Position numbers and translations under genes: made by a program. From positions 1 through 64,000 of the forward strand of contig CADCHE010000010.1 in assembly GCA_902801205.1 (NCBI GenBank): a stretch of 64,000 nucleotides of DNA. Reading direction: 5' to 3'. Under the pieces are notes generated by a model. That model was not told where the DNA came from and ran no database searches. It saw nothing but the letters and a program-made list of their open reading frames with translations. This document shows, piece by piece, positions 43,414 through 51,965 of the stretch (within the stretch, counting starts at the first letter, position 1; each line of letters opens with the position of its first letter). The stretch is from an uncultured Bacteroidia bacterium (GTDB taxonomy: Bacteria; Bacteroidota; Bacteroidia; Bacteroidales; UBA932).

Positions 43414-44736
43414 TCAGGCGCCGGCCCTTGAAAGCAGGTACGCCTTGAATGCGTCGAACTGCGCAGGGAGCGGCACGGACTGTTTCCGTCCGGCCATGAA
43501 GGCCTGCAGCCGTTCGGGTACAGGCACGGCATCCGCGCGGCCGAGGGCACGCGCCACGGTATCCGGGAACTTGGCGGGATGCGCCGTCTCGCAGAACAGG
43601 CCCGTCTCCCCTTCCTGCAGGCCGGCGGAGAGGGCGCGGAAGGCGCAGGCGCCGTGCGGATCGAGCAGGTACCCGTGTGCGGAGAGGCAGTCACGGATGG
43701 TGGATAGGATCTCCGGGTCGTCCGTACGGAAGCCGGAGATGTCAGCGCGGATCCGCTCCCAGTCACCTCCGTACAGGTCGAGGATGCGCGCGAAGTTGCT
43801 CGGCGCCCCCACATCCATCGCATTGGCGAGCGTCGTTACGCTCTGGCGCGGCGTATAGATGCCGGTGCGAAGGTATTCCAGGAAAACGTCGTTGCGGTTG
43901 TTCGCCGCGATGAAGCGGTGGACCGGCAGGCCGGTGCGGGCCGCGAAGAGTGCGGCGCAGAGGTTGCCGAAATTGCCGCTGGGCACACAGACGACCAGGC
44001 GGTCGGCCATCCCGCGGCGGGCCATCTGGGCATATCCCCAGAAATAGTAGAACGCCTGCGGCAGGAAGCGGGCCACATTGATGCTGTTCGCGGAAGTCAG
44101 GCACATCCGCCCGCGCAGGTCCGCATCGAGAAAGGCGGCCTTGACAAGCGCCTGGCAGTCATCGAAACTGCCGTCGATCTCCAGCGCGGTGATGTTCTGT
44201 CCGAGGGTCGTGAACTGGCATTCCTGCACGGGGGTGACCCGTCCCTTCGGATACAGGACGAAGACCCGGCAGCCCTCCACGCCCAGGAAACCGTTCGCCA
44301 CGGCGCTGCCCGTATCGCCGGACGTCGCCACGAGCACGTCCACCGTCTTTCCGCCGGAGAGGGTCCCGCCCAGGCTCCAGGCGAGCAGGCGCGCCATGAA
44401 ACGCGCCCCCACGTCCTTGAAGGCCAGGGTCGGCCCGTGGAAGAGTTCGAGCGAGGCGATGCGGTCCGTCACCGGCACGGCCGGACAGTCGAACGATAAC
44501 GTATCGGAAACGATGCGGTGCAGGTCCTCCGCAGGGACATCTTCCCCGAAGAAGGCTTCCGCGACCCGGGCGGCGACTTCCGTGAAAGACATCGCGGGCA
44601 TCTCGCGGAAAAAGGCTTCCGGCAGGCGGGGGATCCGTTCCGGCATGTACAGGCCGCGGTCAGGGGCCAGCCCGGTGAGGACGGCCTCACGCAGGGAGAC
44701 CGCCGGCGAGCGTCCTTCTGTGCTGTAGTACTTCAT
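43414..44736 (-). CDS. thrC: Threonine synthase
   Basis: Converts O-phospho-L-homoserine to L-threonine with PLP. The 440-residue protein opens MKYYSTEGRSPAVSLREAVLTGL (the Thr-synthase N-domain). The PLP Lys is in FHGPTLAFKDVGARF (K107), followed by VATSGDTGSAVANGF, the phosphate-binding loop. Length and order fit the bacterial long form. It lies 7 bases downstream of thrB in the same direction. The upstream aspartokinase-homoserine dehydrogenase gene is not in this window. Confidence 0.96.
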   Translation of the reverse strand: MKYYSTEGRSPAVSLREAVLTGLAPDRGLYMPERIPRLPEAFFREMPAMSFTEVAARVAEAFFGEDVPAEDLHRIVSDTLSFDCPAVPVTDRIASLELFHGPTLAFKDVGARFMARLLAWSLGGTLSGGKTVDVLVATSGDTGSAVANGFLGVEGCRVFVLYPKGRVTPVQECQFTTLGQNITALEIDGSFDDCQALVKAAFLDADLRGRMCLTSANSINVARFLPQAFYYFWGYAQMARRGMADRLVVCVPSGNFGNLCAALFAARTGLPVHRFIAANNRNDVFLEYLRTGIYTPRQSVTTLANAMDVGAPSNFARILDLYGGDWERIRADISGFRTDDPEILSTIRDCLSAHGYLLDPHGACAFRALSAGLQEGETGLFCETAHPAKFPDTVARALGRADAVPVPERLQAFMAGRKQSVPLPAQFDAFKAYLLSRAGA

Positions 44737-44743
44737 CGGCGTG

Positions 44744-45670
44744 TCAATAAGCGATCAGGCGGGCGCCCCGGTTCGAAACCTTGACGACATAACTGTGATA
44801 GTCGATGCCCCGCGCCGCGAAATGCTGCTCGAAGATCTCGCCGGCCTTGCGAGCCTTCTCGCGGCGGTCGGCCAGGGCGAACACCGAAGGGCCCGAACCG
44901 GCGATATTCATCGCCAGCGAACCGCTCTGGAGGACCTTCTCGCGGAGTTCGTCGAAGCCGGGAATGAAGCCTTTCCGGTAGGGTTCCGCGATGGCGTCGC
45001 GCATCGAGCGGCCCACCAGGCCGATGTTGCCCGAATACAGGCCGGCCACCAGGCCACCGACATTGCCCCACTGGGCGACGGCCGCATGCATGTCCACCTT
45101 CGGCGGCAGGATGCTGCGGGCCTCCTTGGTCGAGACAACCAGGTGTGGATGCAGGACGGCGCAGTAGAAATCACCCGGAACGGGCAGTTTGATCAGGTCG
45201 AGCGGCTCGTAGCCACGGATCAGCACGATGCCGCCCATCACGGCCGGCGCCGCATTGTCGGCGTGGTAGCCGCCGCTGGCGAGGTTCTCCCCTTCCATGG
45301 CACACAGGACGACTTCTTCTTCGGAAAGCGGAGCCCCGAAAAGTTCGTTGATACCGAAGGCTGCCGCGGCGCTGGACGCGGAACTCGAGCCGATACCGGA
45401 GCCGGGAAAGATCTTTTCTCGGATGACGACATCCACCTGCGCCCGGTTTCCGGTCAGTTCCATGAACTTCCGGATAACGGGCGTAATGACGTTCTGTTCA
45501 GGATCTTCCGGCAGCGGAACGCCGGACCGGTTGACGATGGTGAGGCCGTCGCCGTCACGCACGGACATCTCCAGCACATCGCCCACTTCATCCAGGGCGA
45601 GCCCCATGATATCGAAACCGCAGCCGAGGTTCGCAATCGAAGCCGGCGCGAATACATTCACTTTCTTCAT
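44744..45670 (-). CDS. thrB: Homoserine kinase
   Basis: Phosphorylates L-homoserine with ATP ahead of threonine synthase. The 308-residue GHMP kinase has VFAPASIANLGCGFDIMGLAL (N-terminal motif), the ATP loop PGSGIGSSSASSAAAA at about 89-104, and the C-terminal SLAMNIAGSGPSVFAL motif. I start at MKKVNVFAP (45670); in-frame ATGs further upstream run into argH. A 56-base gap separates it from argH, so it could be read through from the arg operon or from a weak local promoter. Confidence 0.95.
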   Translation of the reverse strand: MKKVNVFAPASIANLGCGFDIMGLALDEVGDVLEMSVRDGDGLTIVNRSGVPLPEDPEQNVITPVIRKFMELTGNRAQVDVVIREKIFPGSGIGSSSASSAAAAFGINELFGAPLSEEEVVLCAMEGENLASGGYHADNAAPAVMGGIVLIRGYEPLDLIKLPVPGDFYCAVLHPHLVVSTKEARSILPPKVDMHAAVAQWGNVGGLVAGLYSGNIGLVGRSMRDAIAEPYRKGFIPGFDELREKVLQSGSLAMNIAGSGPSVFALADRREKARKAGEIFEQHFAARGIDYHSYVVKVSNRGARLIAY

Positions 45671-45726
45671 GGCGTTTTCGTTCGTTCTACGCCATAAAGA
45701 TAGGAATTTTCCGGAGAAAAACGCCG

Positions 45727-47058
45727 TCAGCGGACCAGATTCTCCAACGCGGCGCTGACTTTCCCAAAACCGAAGCCGCTCAGGATGCGTTCCATCTTGG
45801 CGTGGATGCGGTCGTTGCACAGGTTGCCCAGGGAGCCTTCGTGGGTATGGTGCAGGGTGCCGTGGTAGTCGAAAGACCCGGCCCGGATCTCATCCGCGAC
45901 CTGCCTGTAGGCGTCGCGGAAGGGCACGCCGGCAGCAACCCGGTGGTTCACTTCCTCCACGCTGAAAGCCAGCTTGTACTTCGGATCGTCCATCACGCCC
46001 CGGACCACCTCCATGTTGCGGACGGCGAAATCCACGATGTCCAGGCAGTCGTCCATCTCGTCGAACAGCGGGAAGAACAGTTCCTTGAGCAGCTGCATGT
46101 CGCGGAAATAACCGGACGGGAGGTTCCCCGTCAGCAGCCGGATGTCCCCGGGAACCCCCTGCAGCTTGTTGCAGTGGGCGCGGACAAGTTCGAAGACGTC
46201 GGGATTCTTCTTGTGCGGCATGATGCTGGATCCGGTCGTCAGGGCGTCGGGCAGATGGATGAAGCCGAAATTCTGGCTGGAGTACAGGCAGCCGTCCACG
46301 GCCAGGCGGCCGACGGTCTCGGCCAGGGAGGCGTAGGCGAAAGCCACGGTCCTTTCCATCCGTCCGCGCGTCATCTGGGCGTAGACAACGTTGTAATCCA
46401 GGTCGTCGAAGCCCAGCAGGCGGGTCGTCATCGTGCGGTCGAGCGGAGCGGAGGATCCGTAGCCGGCGGCGGAGCCGAGCGGATTCTGGTTCGCGACATC
46501 CCAGGCGGCTTTCAGCACCACCAGGTCGTCGCACAAACTCTCGGCGTAGGCGCCCAGCCAGAGCCCGACGGAAGAGGGCATCGCCACCTGCAGGTGGGTA
46601 TATCCCGGAATCAGCACGTCCTTGTAGCGCTCGCTCGCCGCCTGCAGGGTCTCGAAAAGCGCCTGTACTTTCCCGACCGTCCGCTCGATCCGCGAACGGG
46701 CGAAGAGTTTCAAGTCGACGAGCACTTGGTCGTTGCGGGAACGTCCGGTATGCACCTTCTTCCCGATGTCGCCGAGCCGCCGGGTCAGCAGCAGCTCGAC
46801 CTGCGAGTGGACGTCCTCGATGCCATCCTCGATCTCGAAACGGCCTTCCGCCGCGTCGCGGTAAAGGGTTTTGAGTTCCGGCAGCAGGCGGTCCAGGTCT
46901 TCGCGGGGAAGCAGCCCGACCTGCGCGAGCATCGTGATGTGGGCGATGGTACCGAGTATGTCGAAGGGGGCGAGCTGAAGGTCCAGCTCCCGGTCCTTTC
47001 CGATGGTGAAGGCCTCGATGCGGCCGTCGATTTCAAATCCTTTGTCCCAGAGTTTCAT
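45727..47058 (-). CDS. argH: Argininosuccinate lyase
   Basis: Splits argininosuccinate into arginine and fumarate. The 443-residue protein belongs to the fumarase/aspartase superfamily, with the signature GSSIMPHKKNPD at about 272-283, TGRSRNDQVLVDLKLF and GYTHLQVAMPSSVGLWLG in its three domains. It is the last arginine gene of the operon, nine bases after argE. Confidence 0.96.
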   Translation of the reverse strand: MKLWDKGFEIDGRIEAFTIGKDRELDLQLAPFDILGTIAHITMLAQVGLLPREDLDRLLPELKTLYRDAAEGRFEIEDGIEDVHSQVELLLTRRLGDIGKKVHTGRSRNDQVLVDLKLFARSRIERTVGKVQALFETLQAASERYKDVLIPGYTHLQVAMPSSVGLWLGAYAESLCDDLVVLKAAWDVANQNPLGSAAGYGSSAPLDRTMTTRLLGFDDLDYNVVYAQMTRGRMERTVAFAYASLAETVGRLAVDGCLYSSQNFGFIHLPDALTTGSSIMPHKKNPDVFELVRAHCNKLQGVPGDIRLLTGNLPSGYFRDMQLLKELFFPLFDEMDDCLDIVDFAVRNMEVVRGVMDDPKYKLAFSVEEVNHRVAAGVPFRDAYRQVADEIRAGSFDYHGTLHHTHEGSLGNLCNDRIHAKMERILSGFGFGKVSAALENLVR

Positions 47059-47067
47059 GTTCTTGCG

Positions 47068-48117
47068 TCAAATTTCAAGTCCATCGAGCAGGCGGACGTA
47101 CAAGTCCGCGCCGGCGGAGATCTCCTCCAAGAAAATGTATTCGTCGGCCGTGTGCGAACGGGCGGAATCCCCGGGGCCGATCTTGACCGTCGGGAACGGG
47201 ACCAGGGCCTGGTTGCTCGTCGTCGGAGAGCCGAAGGTCTCCAGGCCGGCCGACAGCCCCCGCTGCACGAAGGGATGCTTCAGGGGCAATGAGGAACTGC
47301 CGATGCGGGTCGAGCGCTCCTGCACCTGGCAGGGCACCGCCTCCTTGATCAGGGCCAGCAGGTCCGGATTGGTGTATTCGCCGTTCGGACGGACATCCAC
47401 CACGAAGGTGCAGCGGTCCGGTACGACATTGTGCTGGGTCCCCGCCTGGATCTGGGTGACCGTCATCTTGACCGGCCCCAGGAACGGGGAGACCTTCGGG
47501 AACTGCCAGGTACGGAACCACTGGATGATGTCCATGGCCTTGTAGAGGGCGTTGTCCCCCTCTTCGCGCGCCGCGTGCCCGCTGCGGCCGGTAACGGTAC
47601 AGTCGAGCACCATCAAGCCTTTCTCGGCCACGGCCATCTGCATCCGGGTCGGCTCGCCGATGACACCGAAGTCCACGGGGCCGATTTCAGGCAGGATGGA
47701 TTCGATGCCGTTTTTCCCGCTCACTTCCTCCTCGGCCGTGGCGGTGAAAACCAGCCGGTACGGCTGCGAACGCGCGGAAAGGGCCGCGTACGCCTGCAGC
47801 AGGGCCATCAAGGAACCTCCGTCGTCATTGCTGCCCAGCCCATACAGGCGGCCCGCCTCCACGGTCGGCGTGAAAGGGTCCCGCGTGTATCCGGCAGCCG
47901 GACGGACGGTGTCGATGTGGGCGTTCAGGAGCAGCGTAGGGCGGCCGTCCGGTTCGCCGGCGGCCATCCAGAGGTTGTTCCCCTTCCGCCGGACCGGAAA
48001 CCCCTGCGCCTGCAACCAGCCTTCCAGGAAGGTGCAGGCCTCCCCTTCCTCCCGGCTGAAGGAAGGAATCCGGATCAAGGCTTCCAGCAGGGCGGTCGTA
48101 TCCATGGGCTCAGTCAT
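47068..48117 (-). CDS. argE: ArgE-type deacylase (N-succinyl/acetyl-citrulline deacylase)
   Basis: A 349-residue M20-family metallopeptidase: the AHIDTV metal site (H67, D69), LGSNDDGGSLMALL (metal D98/D99), ATAEEEVSG (catalytic/metal Glu about 129-130), and a dimerisation domain with the lid. In Bacteroidetes this enzyme removes the succinyl group from N-succinylcitrulline; the neighbouring argF' and argD and the lack of a separate argJ support that. The ATG at 48117 overlaps the argB end by 8 bases; an ATG at 48105 is an alternative. It is cotranscribed with argB and argH. Confidence 0.88.
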   Translation of the reverse strand: MTEPMDTTALLEALIRIPSFSREEGEACTFLEGWLQAQGFPVRRKGNNLWMAAGEPDGRPTLLLNAHIDTVRPAAGYTRDPFTPTVEAGRLYGLGSNDDGGSLMALLQAYAALSARSQPYRLVFTATAEEEVSGKNGIESILPEIGPVDFGVIGEPTRMQMAVAEKGLMVLDCTVTGRSGHAAREEGDNALYKAMDIIQWFRTWQFPKVSPFLGPVKMTVTQIQAGTQHNVVPDRCTFVVDVRPNGEYTNPDLLALIKEAVPCQVQERSTRIGSSSLPLKHPFVQRGLSAGLETFGSPTTSNQALVPFPTVKIGPGDSARSHTADEYIFLEEISAGADLYVRLLDGLEI

Positions 48118-48895
48118 CCGATTCGGGATTCGCCTGGACCGACGTGCCGCCGGAGAGGGCGGACGGGGACGTGATGACGACTTTCGACACACCGGCGGCG
48201 ATGGCGTCGAAGGCATTCTGCAGCTTCGGGATCATTCCCTCAGAGATGACGCCGGAGCCTACCAGCGCTTCGAAATCGTTCTTCGTGATCACCGGGATGA
48301 CGCTGGAAGGATCGGACATGTCGCGCAGGACGCCGGGCGTCGAAGAGCAGAACGTCAGCGTGACGTCGAAACGCGACGCCATGGCCTGGGCCACGGACGA
48401 GGCGATCGTGTCGGCATTCGTGTTCAGCATGTTGCCCTCCTTGTCGTGGGTCAACGGCGCGAGGACCGGCACGGCACCGGCCGCGATCAGATGCTCCAAA
48501 GCCTTGACATTCACGTATTTCACATCACCGACAAAGCCGAAATTGACCAGCTCGGCCGGACGTTTCACGCTGAGGATCAGGTTCATGTCCGCTCCGGTCA
48601 GGCCGACGGCGTTGACCCCGAGCGCCTGCAGGCGGGCGACGACGTTCTTGTTCACGAGGCCGCCGTAGACCATCGTGACGACCTTCAGCATCTCGGCGCT
48701 GGTAATCCGGCGGCCGGAGATCATCTGCGTCTCGATACCCAGCCGGTCGGCCAGGGCCGTGGCGATCTTGCCGCCGCCATGCACCAGGATCTTGTTTCCC
48801 CGGATCCGCGAAAACGACATCAGGAGGGACTGCAGCGAGGATTCTTCCTCCACGACAGGCCCGCCGACCTTGATGATATTCAGTGTCTCTTTCAT
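48110..48895 (-). CDS. argB: Acylglutamate kinase (ArgB)
   Basis: Phosphorylates N-succinyl- or N-acetylglutamate at the gamma carboxylate. The 261-residue amino-acid kinase has IIKVGGPVVEE, VHGGGKIATALADRLGI, VGLTGADMN and the C-terminal EGMIPKLQNAFDAI segment. Length is typical of ArgB. I start at 48895 (MKETLNIIKVGG), which overlaps the argF' stop by 4 bases. Feedback inhibition by arginine cannot be judged from sequence alone. Confidence 0.95.
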   Translation of the reverse strand: MKETLNIIKVGGPVVEEESSLQSLLMSFSRIRGNKILVHGGGKIATALADRLGIETQMISGRRITSAEMLKVVTMVYGGLVNKNVVARLQALGVNAVGLTGADMNLILSVKRPAELVNFGFVGDVKYVNVKALEHLIAAGAVPVLAPLTHDKEGNMLNTNADTIASSVAQAMASRFDVTLTFCSSTPGVLRDMSDPSSVIPVITKNDFEALVGSGVISEGMIPKLQNAFDAIAAGVSKVVITSPSALSGGTSVQANPESDD

Positions 48896-49839
48896 AAGCT
48901 TTCCAACATTCTTTTCATCACGACCTGGGCGGAGACGACCCGGTTGGCCGCCTCGGGGATCACGATGCTCCGGGGCGAGTCGATCACCGCGTCGGAAACG
49001 ATCATGTTGCGGCGCACGGGCAGGCAGTGCATGAAGTATGCGTTGTCCGTCACGGCCATCTGGCGCGTGTCCACCGTCCAGGAGCGGTCGGTGGAAAGGA
49101 TCTGCCCGTAGTGCGTATAGGAAGACCAGTTCTTGGCGTAGACGAAGTCGGCGCCTTCGAAGGCCTTCATCTGGTCGTATTCGATCCGGGCGCCGGCCGT
49201 GAACTGCGGGTCGAGTTCGTACCCTTCCGGGTGCGTGATGACCAGGTCGACGTCGGCCGCATTCATCCATTCGGCGAAGGAGTTCGGGACGGCCTGCGGC
49301 AGCGCGCGCGGATGGGGGGCCCAGGTGAGCACCACCTTCGGGCGCTTCTTCGTGCGGTACTCCTCGATCGTGATCAGGTCCGCGAAAGCCTGGCAGGGGT
49401 GCACCGTGCCGGATTCCAGGCTGATGACCGGTTTGCCGGAATATTCGATGAACTGCCGGAGGATGGTTTCGCCATAGTCGAAACCGCGGTCTTTCAGCCC
49501 GGCGAAAGAACGGACGCCGATGAGGTCGCAGTAGCTGCCGATGACCGGAATGGCCTCACGCAGGTGCTCCGGCTTGTCGCCGTCCATCACCACGCCCATT
49601 TCTGTCTCGAGTTTCCAGCTGTCACCGTTCACGTTGAGGACGATGGCGTTCATGCCCAGGTTCAGGGCCGCCTTCTGGCTGGAAAGCCGCGTACGGAGGC
49701 TGCTGTTGAAGAAAATCAGGATGATGGTCTTGTTCTTACCGAGGTTCTGCCAGGCGAAGGGGGTTGCCTTCACCTGCGCCGCTTCAGCGAGGGCCGCATC
49801 CAGCGGGCCGATATCGCTTACATGGAGAAAACTTTTCAT
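48892..49839 (-). CDS. argF': N-succinylornithine carbamoyltransferase (ArgF')
   Basis: A 315-residue transcarbamylase with FFNSSLRTRLSSQKAA (carbamoyl-phosphate site, SxRTR form) and CLPVRR late in the protein. Proline 90 (DKPEHL) matches the residue known from the Bacteroides fragilis enzyme to select N-succinylornithine over N-acetylornithine; the acetyl-specific enzyme has Glu at the equivalent place. This identifies the succinylated arginine pathway. It is coupled by ATGA to argB and lies 11 bases after argD. It carries no ornithine-binding HPxQ signature. Confidence 0.93.
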   Translation of the reverse strand: MKSFLHVSDIGPLDAALAEAAQVKATPFAWQNLGKNKTIILIFFNSSLRTRLSSQKAALNLGMNAIVLNVNGDSWKLETEMGVVMDGDKPEHLREAIPVIGSYCDLIGVRSFAGLKDRGFDYGETILRQFIEYSGKPVISLESGTVHPCQAFADLITIEEYRTKKRPKVVLTWAPHPRALPQAVPNSFAEWMNAADVDLVITHPEGYELDPQFTAGARIEYDQMKAFEGADFVYAKNWSSYTHYGQILSTDRSWTVDTRQMAVTDNAYFMHCLPVRRNMIVSDAVIDSPRSIVIPEAANRVVSAQVVMKRMLESL

Positions 49840-49850
49840 ATATCAGGAGG

Positions 49851-50972
49851 TTAGAGGCATTCTTCCAGGGCCTTGATGAAGATGTCGACGTCTTCCTTGC
49901 TGGTCGTCAGCGGGGCGAGCAGGCGGATCATGTTCTTCCCGGACACTCCCGTGAAGACATGCTTTTCAAAGAGGAGGCGCTTGCGCAGTTCGGCAATCGG
50001 TTCCGTGAACTCGATGCCGACCATCAGGCCCCGGCCGCGCACTTCGCGGATCTTGGGCGAATCCGGCAGCGAGGCGCGCAGGTAATCGCCCACCTCGGCC
50101 GCCCGGGCGACGAGGTGCTCCTTCTCGATAATGTCGCAGACCGCGATCGCCGCGCTCATGGCCAGGTAGTTGCCGCCGAACGTGGAGCCCAGCATGCCCT
50201 TGGTCGCCTCGAACATCGGCGAGATCAGCACGCCGCCGATCGGGAAGCCGTTGGCGATGCCCTTGGCCACCGTCACGATGTCCGGCTCGATGCCGGCCCA
50301 CTGGTGGGCGAAGTATCTGCCCGTCCGGCCGCAGCCGCTCTGAACCTCGTCGAGGATGAGGACGACGCCGCTCTCGGCCGTCACGCGGCGGAGTTCACGC
50401 AGGAATCCGTCTTCCGGCAGCCGGATGCCACCGACACCCTGGATTCCCTCGATGATGACGCCGGCGACATCGCCGCCCGCAATCGCGGCCTTGACGGCTT
50501 CGATGTCGTTCAGGTCGACGAAGGTGACTTTCTGGTTGGCGTTGAAGGGAGCGACGATCTTCGGATTGTCCGTCACCGCCACCGCAGCGGAAGTCCGACC
50601 GTGGAAACTACCCCTGAACGCCACGATCCGGTCTTTCCCGGTATGGAAGGAGGCCAGCTTGATGGCATTTTCATTGGCTTCGGCCCCGGAGTTGACCAGG
50701 AAGAGGGAATAGTCCTCCAGCCCGGAGAGCTTGCCCAGCTTGTGGGCGAGGGAGATCTGCAGCGGGTTCACCACGCTGTTGGAATAAAAACCGATGGTAT
50801 TCAGCTGCTTCGTGACAGCTGCCACGTAGTCGGGGTGGCAGTGGCCGACCGAAATGACGGCATGGCCGGCATAGAAATCCAGATATTCCTGGCCGTGATC
50901 GTCCCACACGCGGGTTCCCTGCCCGCGGGTCAGGGTCACATCATATAAAGAATAAACGTCGAATAATTCCAT
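49851..50972 (-). CDS. argD: Acyl-ornithine aminotransferase
   Basis: A class III PLP aminotransferase of 373 residues. It has NSGAEANENAIKLA, the GSFHGRTSAA loop, ILDEVQSGCGRTGRYFAHQ and the Schiff-base Lys in VTVAKGIANGFPIGG (K237). It converts N-succinylglutamate semialdehyde to N-succinylornithine in this organism by inference from the neighbours. It is 11 bases from argC and argF'. Confidence 0.94.
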   Translation of the reverse strand: MELFDVYSLYDVTLTRGQGTRVWDDHGQEYLDFYAGHAVISVGHCHPDYVAAVTKQLNTIGFYSNSVVNPLQISLAHKLGKLSGLEDYSLFLVNSGAEANENAIKLASFHTGKDRIVAFRGSFHGRTSAAVAVTDNPKIVAPFNANQKVTFVDLNDIEAVKAAIAGGDVAGVIIEGIQGVGGIRLPEDGFLRELRRVTAESGVVLILDEVQSGCGRTGRYFAHQWAGIEPDIVTVAKGIANGFPIGGVLISPMFEATKGMLGSTFGGNYLAMSAAIAVCDIIEKEHLVARAAEVGDYLRASLPDSPKIREVRGRGLMVGIEFTEPIAELRKRLLFEKHVFTGVSGKNMIRLLAPLTTSKEDVDIFIKALEECL

Positions 50973-50983
50973 GATCGATGGGT

Positions 50984-51964
50984 TTAAAAACGGCTCCCTT
51001 TCAGGTGGAGGCCGGTGTCCTCGGGCAGTCCGAAGACGAGGTTCATATTCTGTACGGCCTGGCCGGACGCACCCTTGACCAGGTTGTCGATAACACTGAC
51101 AATGTGAAGTTTATGGCCGTATTTCCGGACGCCGAGCAGGCACTTGTTGGTATTGACGGCCATCTTCATGTCGGGATAGGCGTCGAGGACGTGGACGAAC
51201 GGCGCCGTGCGGTAATAGTCGCGGTACAGCGCTTCGGCCTCCTCGCCGGACAGGGTGGTGTCCAGGTAGGCCGACACGAGGATGCCGCGCGCGAAATCGC
51301 CGCGGACGGGCACGAAGGAGATCTCGCCCCCGAAATGCGGCGCCAGGGTGCGGAGGGTCTCCCCCACCTCGCCCAGGTGCTGGTGCGTGAAAGGCTTGTA
51401 GACGGAGAGGTTGTCGCTCCGCCAGCTGAAATGGGTCGTCTCGGAAGGGGCCTGTCCGGCACCCGTAGATCCGGTGATGCCGGTCACATGCACTTCAGGC
51501 AGCAGGTCGGCCGCGGCCATCGGCAGCAGCGCCAGCTGGATCGCCGTGGCGAAGCAGCCGGGATTGGCGATGTGCCGGGCGGTCCGGATCCGGTCACGGA
51601 AGGCTTCCGGAAGACCGTACACGAAGCCTTCGGCGTCGGCGGCCAGGCGGAAGTCCTGGCTCAGGTCGATGACGGCGCCCGCGTACCCTTCAGGAAGGGC
51701 GTGCACGAAGGCCTTGGAGCGTCCGTGCCCCGAGCAGAGGAAGACGACATCCGCCTCCTGCACGGGCGCATCGGCGCTGAAACACAGGTCCGTCTCCCCC
51801 ACCAGGTCGGCATGGGCGGACCAGACCGGCGCACCGGCGTGGCTCGCGCTCTGCGCGAACACGACGCGGGCGGCGGGATGGTTCAGCAGGATACGGAGGA
51901 GTTCTCCGGCCGTGTATCCGGCGGCGCCGACGATGCCGACGCGTATCTGTTCAGCCGCACCCAT
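50984..51964 (-). CDS. argC: N-acetyl/succinyl-gamma-glutamyl-phosphate reductase
   Basis: A 326-residue NADPH-dependent reductase with VGIVGAAGYTAGELLRILLNHP (Rossmann loop) and the active-site Cys in HIANPGCFATA (C137), followed by the TGITGSTGAGQAP and HEL-like domains. The ATG at 51964 follows the argG stop by one base; upstream in-frame codons belong to argG. It sits between argG and argD in the operon. Confidence 0.95.
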   Translation of the reverse strand: MGAAEQIRVGIVGAAGYTAGELLRILLNHPAARVVFAQSASHAGAPVWSAHADLVGETDLCFSADAPVQEADVVFLCSGHGRSKAFVHALPEGYAGAVIDLSQDFRLAADAEGFVYGLPEAFRDRIRTARHIANPGCFATAIQLALLPMAAADLLPEVHVTGITGSTGAGQAPSETTHFSWRSDNLSVYKPFTHQHLGEVGETLRTLAPHFGGEISFVPVRGDFARGILVSAYLDTTLSGEEAEALYRDYYRTAPFVHVLDAYPDMKMAVNTNKCLLGVRKYGHKLHIVSVIDNLVKGASGQAVQNMNLVFGLPEDTGLHLKGSRF

Positions 51965-51965
51965 C

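Noticed and set aside
41526-43448. 640-residue plus-strand frame opposite typA
   Set aside because: Antisense shadow; TypA on the minus strand has all GTPase motifs.
43414-45670. Complete threonine operon
   Set aside because: Only thrB and thrC are present; the aspartokinase-homoserine dehydrogenase gene is not in the window, and the gene upstream is argH.
45802-47292. Long plus-strand frame opposite argH and argE
   Set aside because: Shadow of GC-rich coding strand; ArgH and ArgE motifs are intact on the minus strand.
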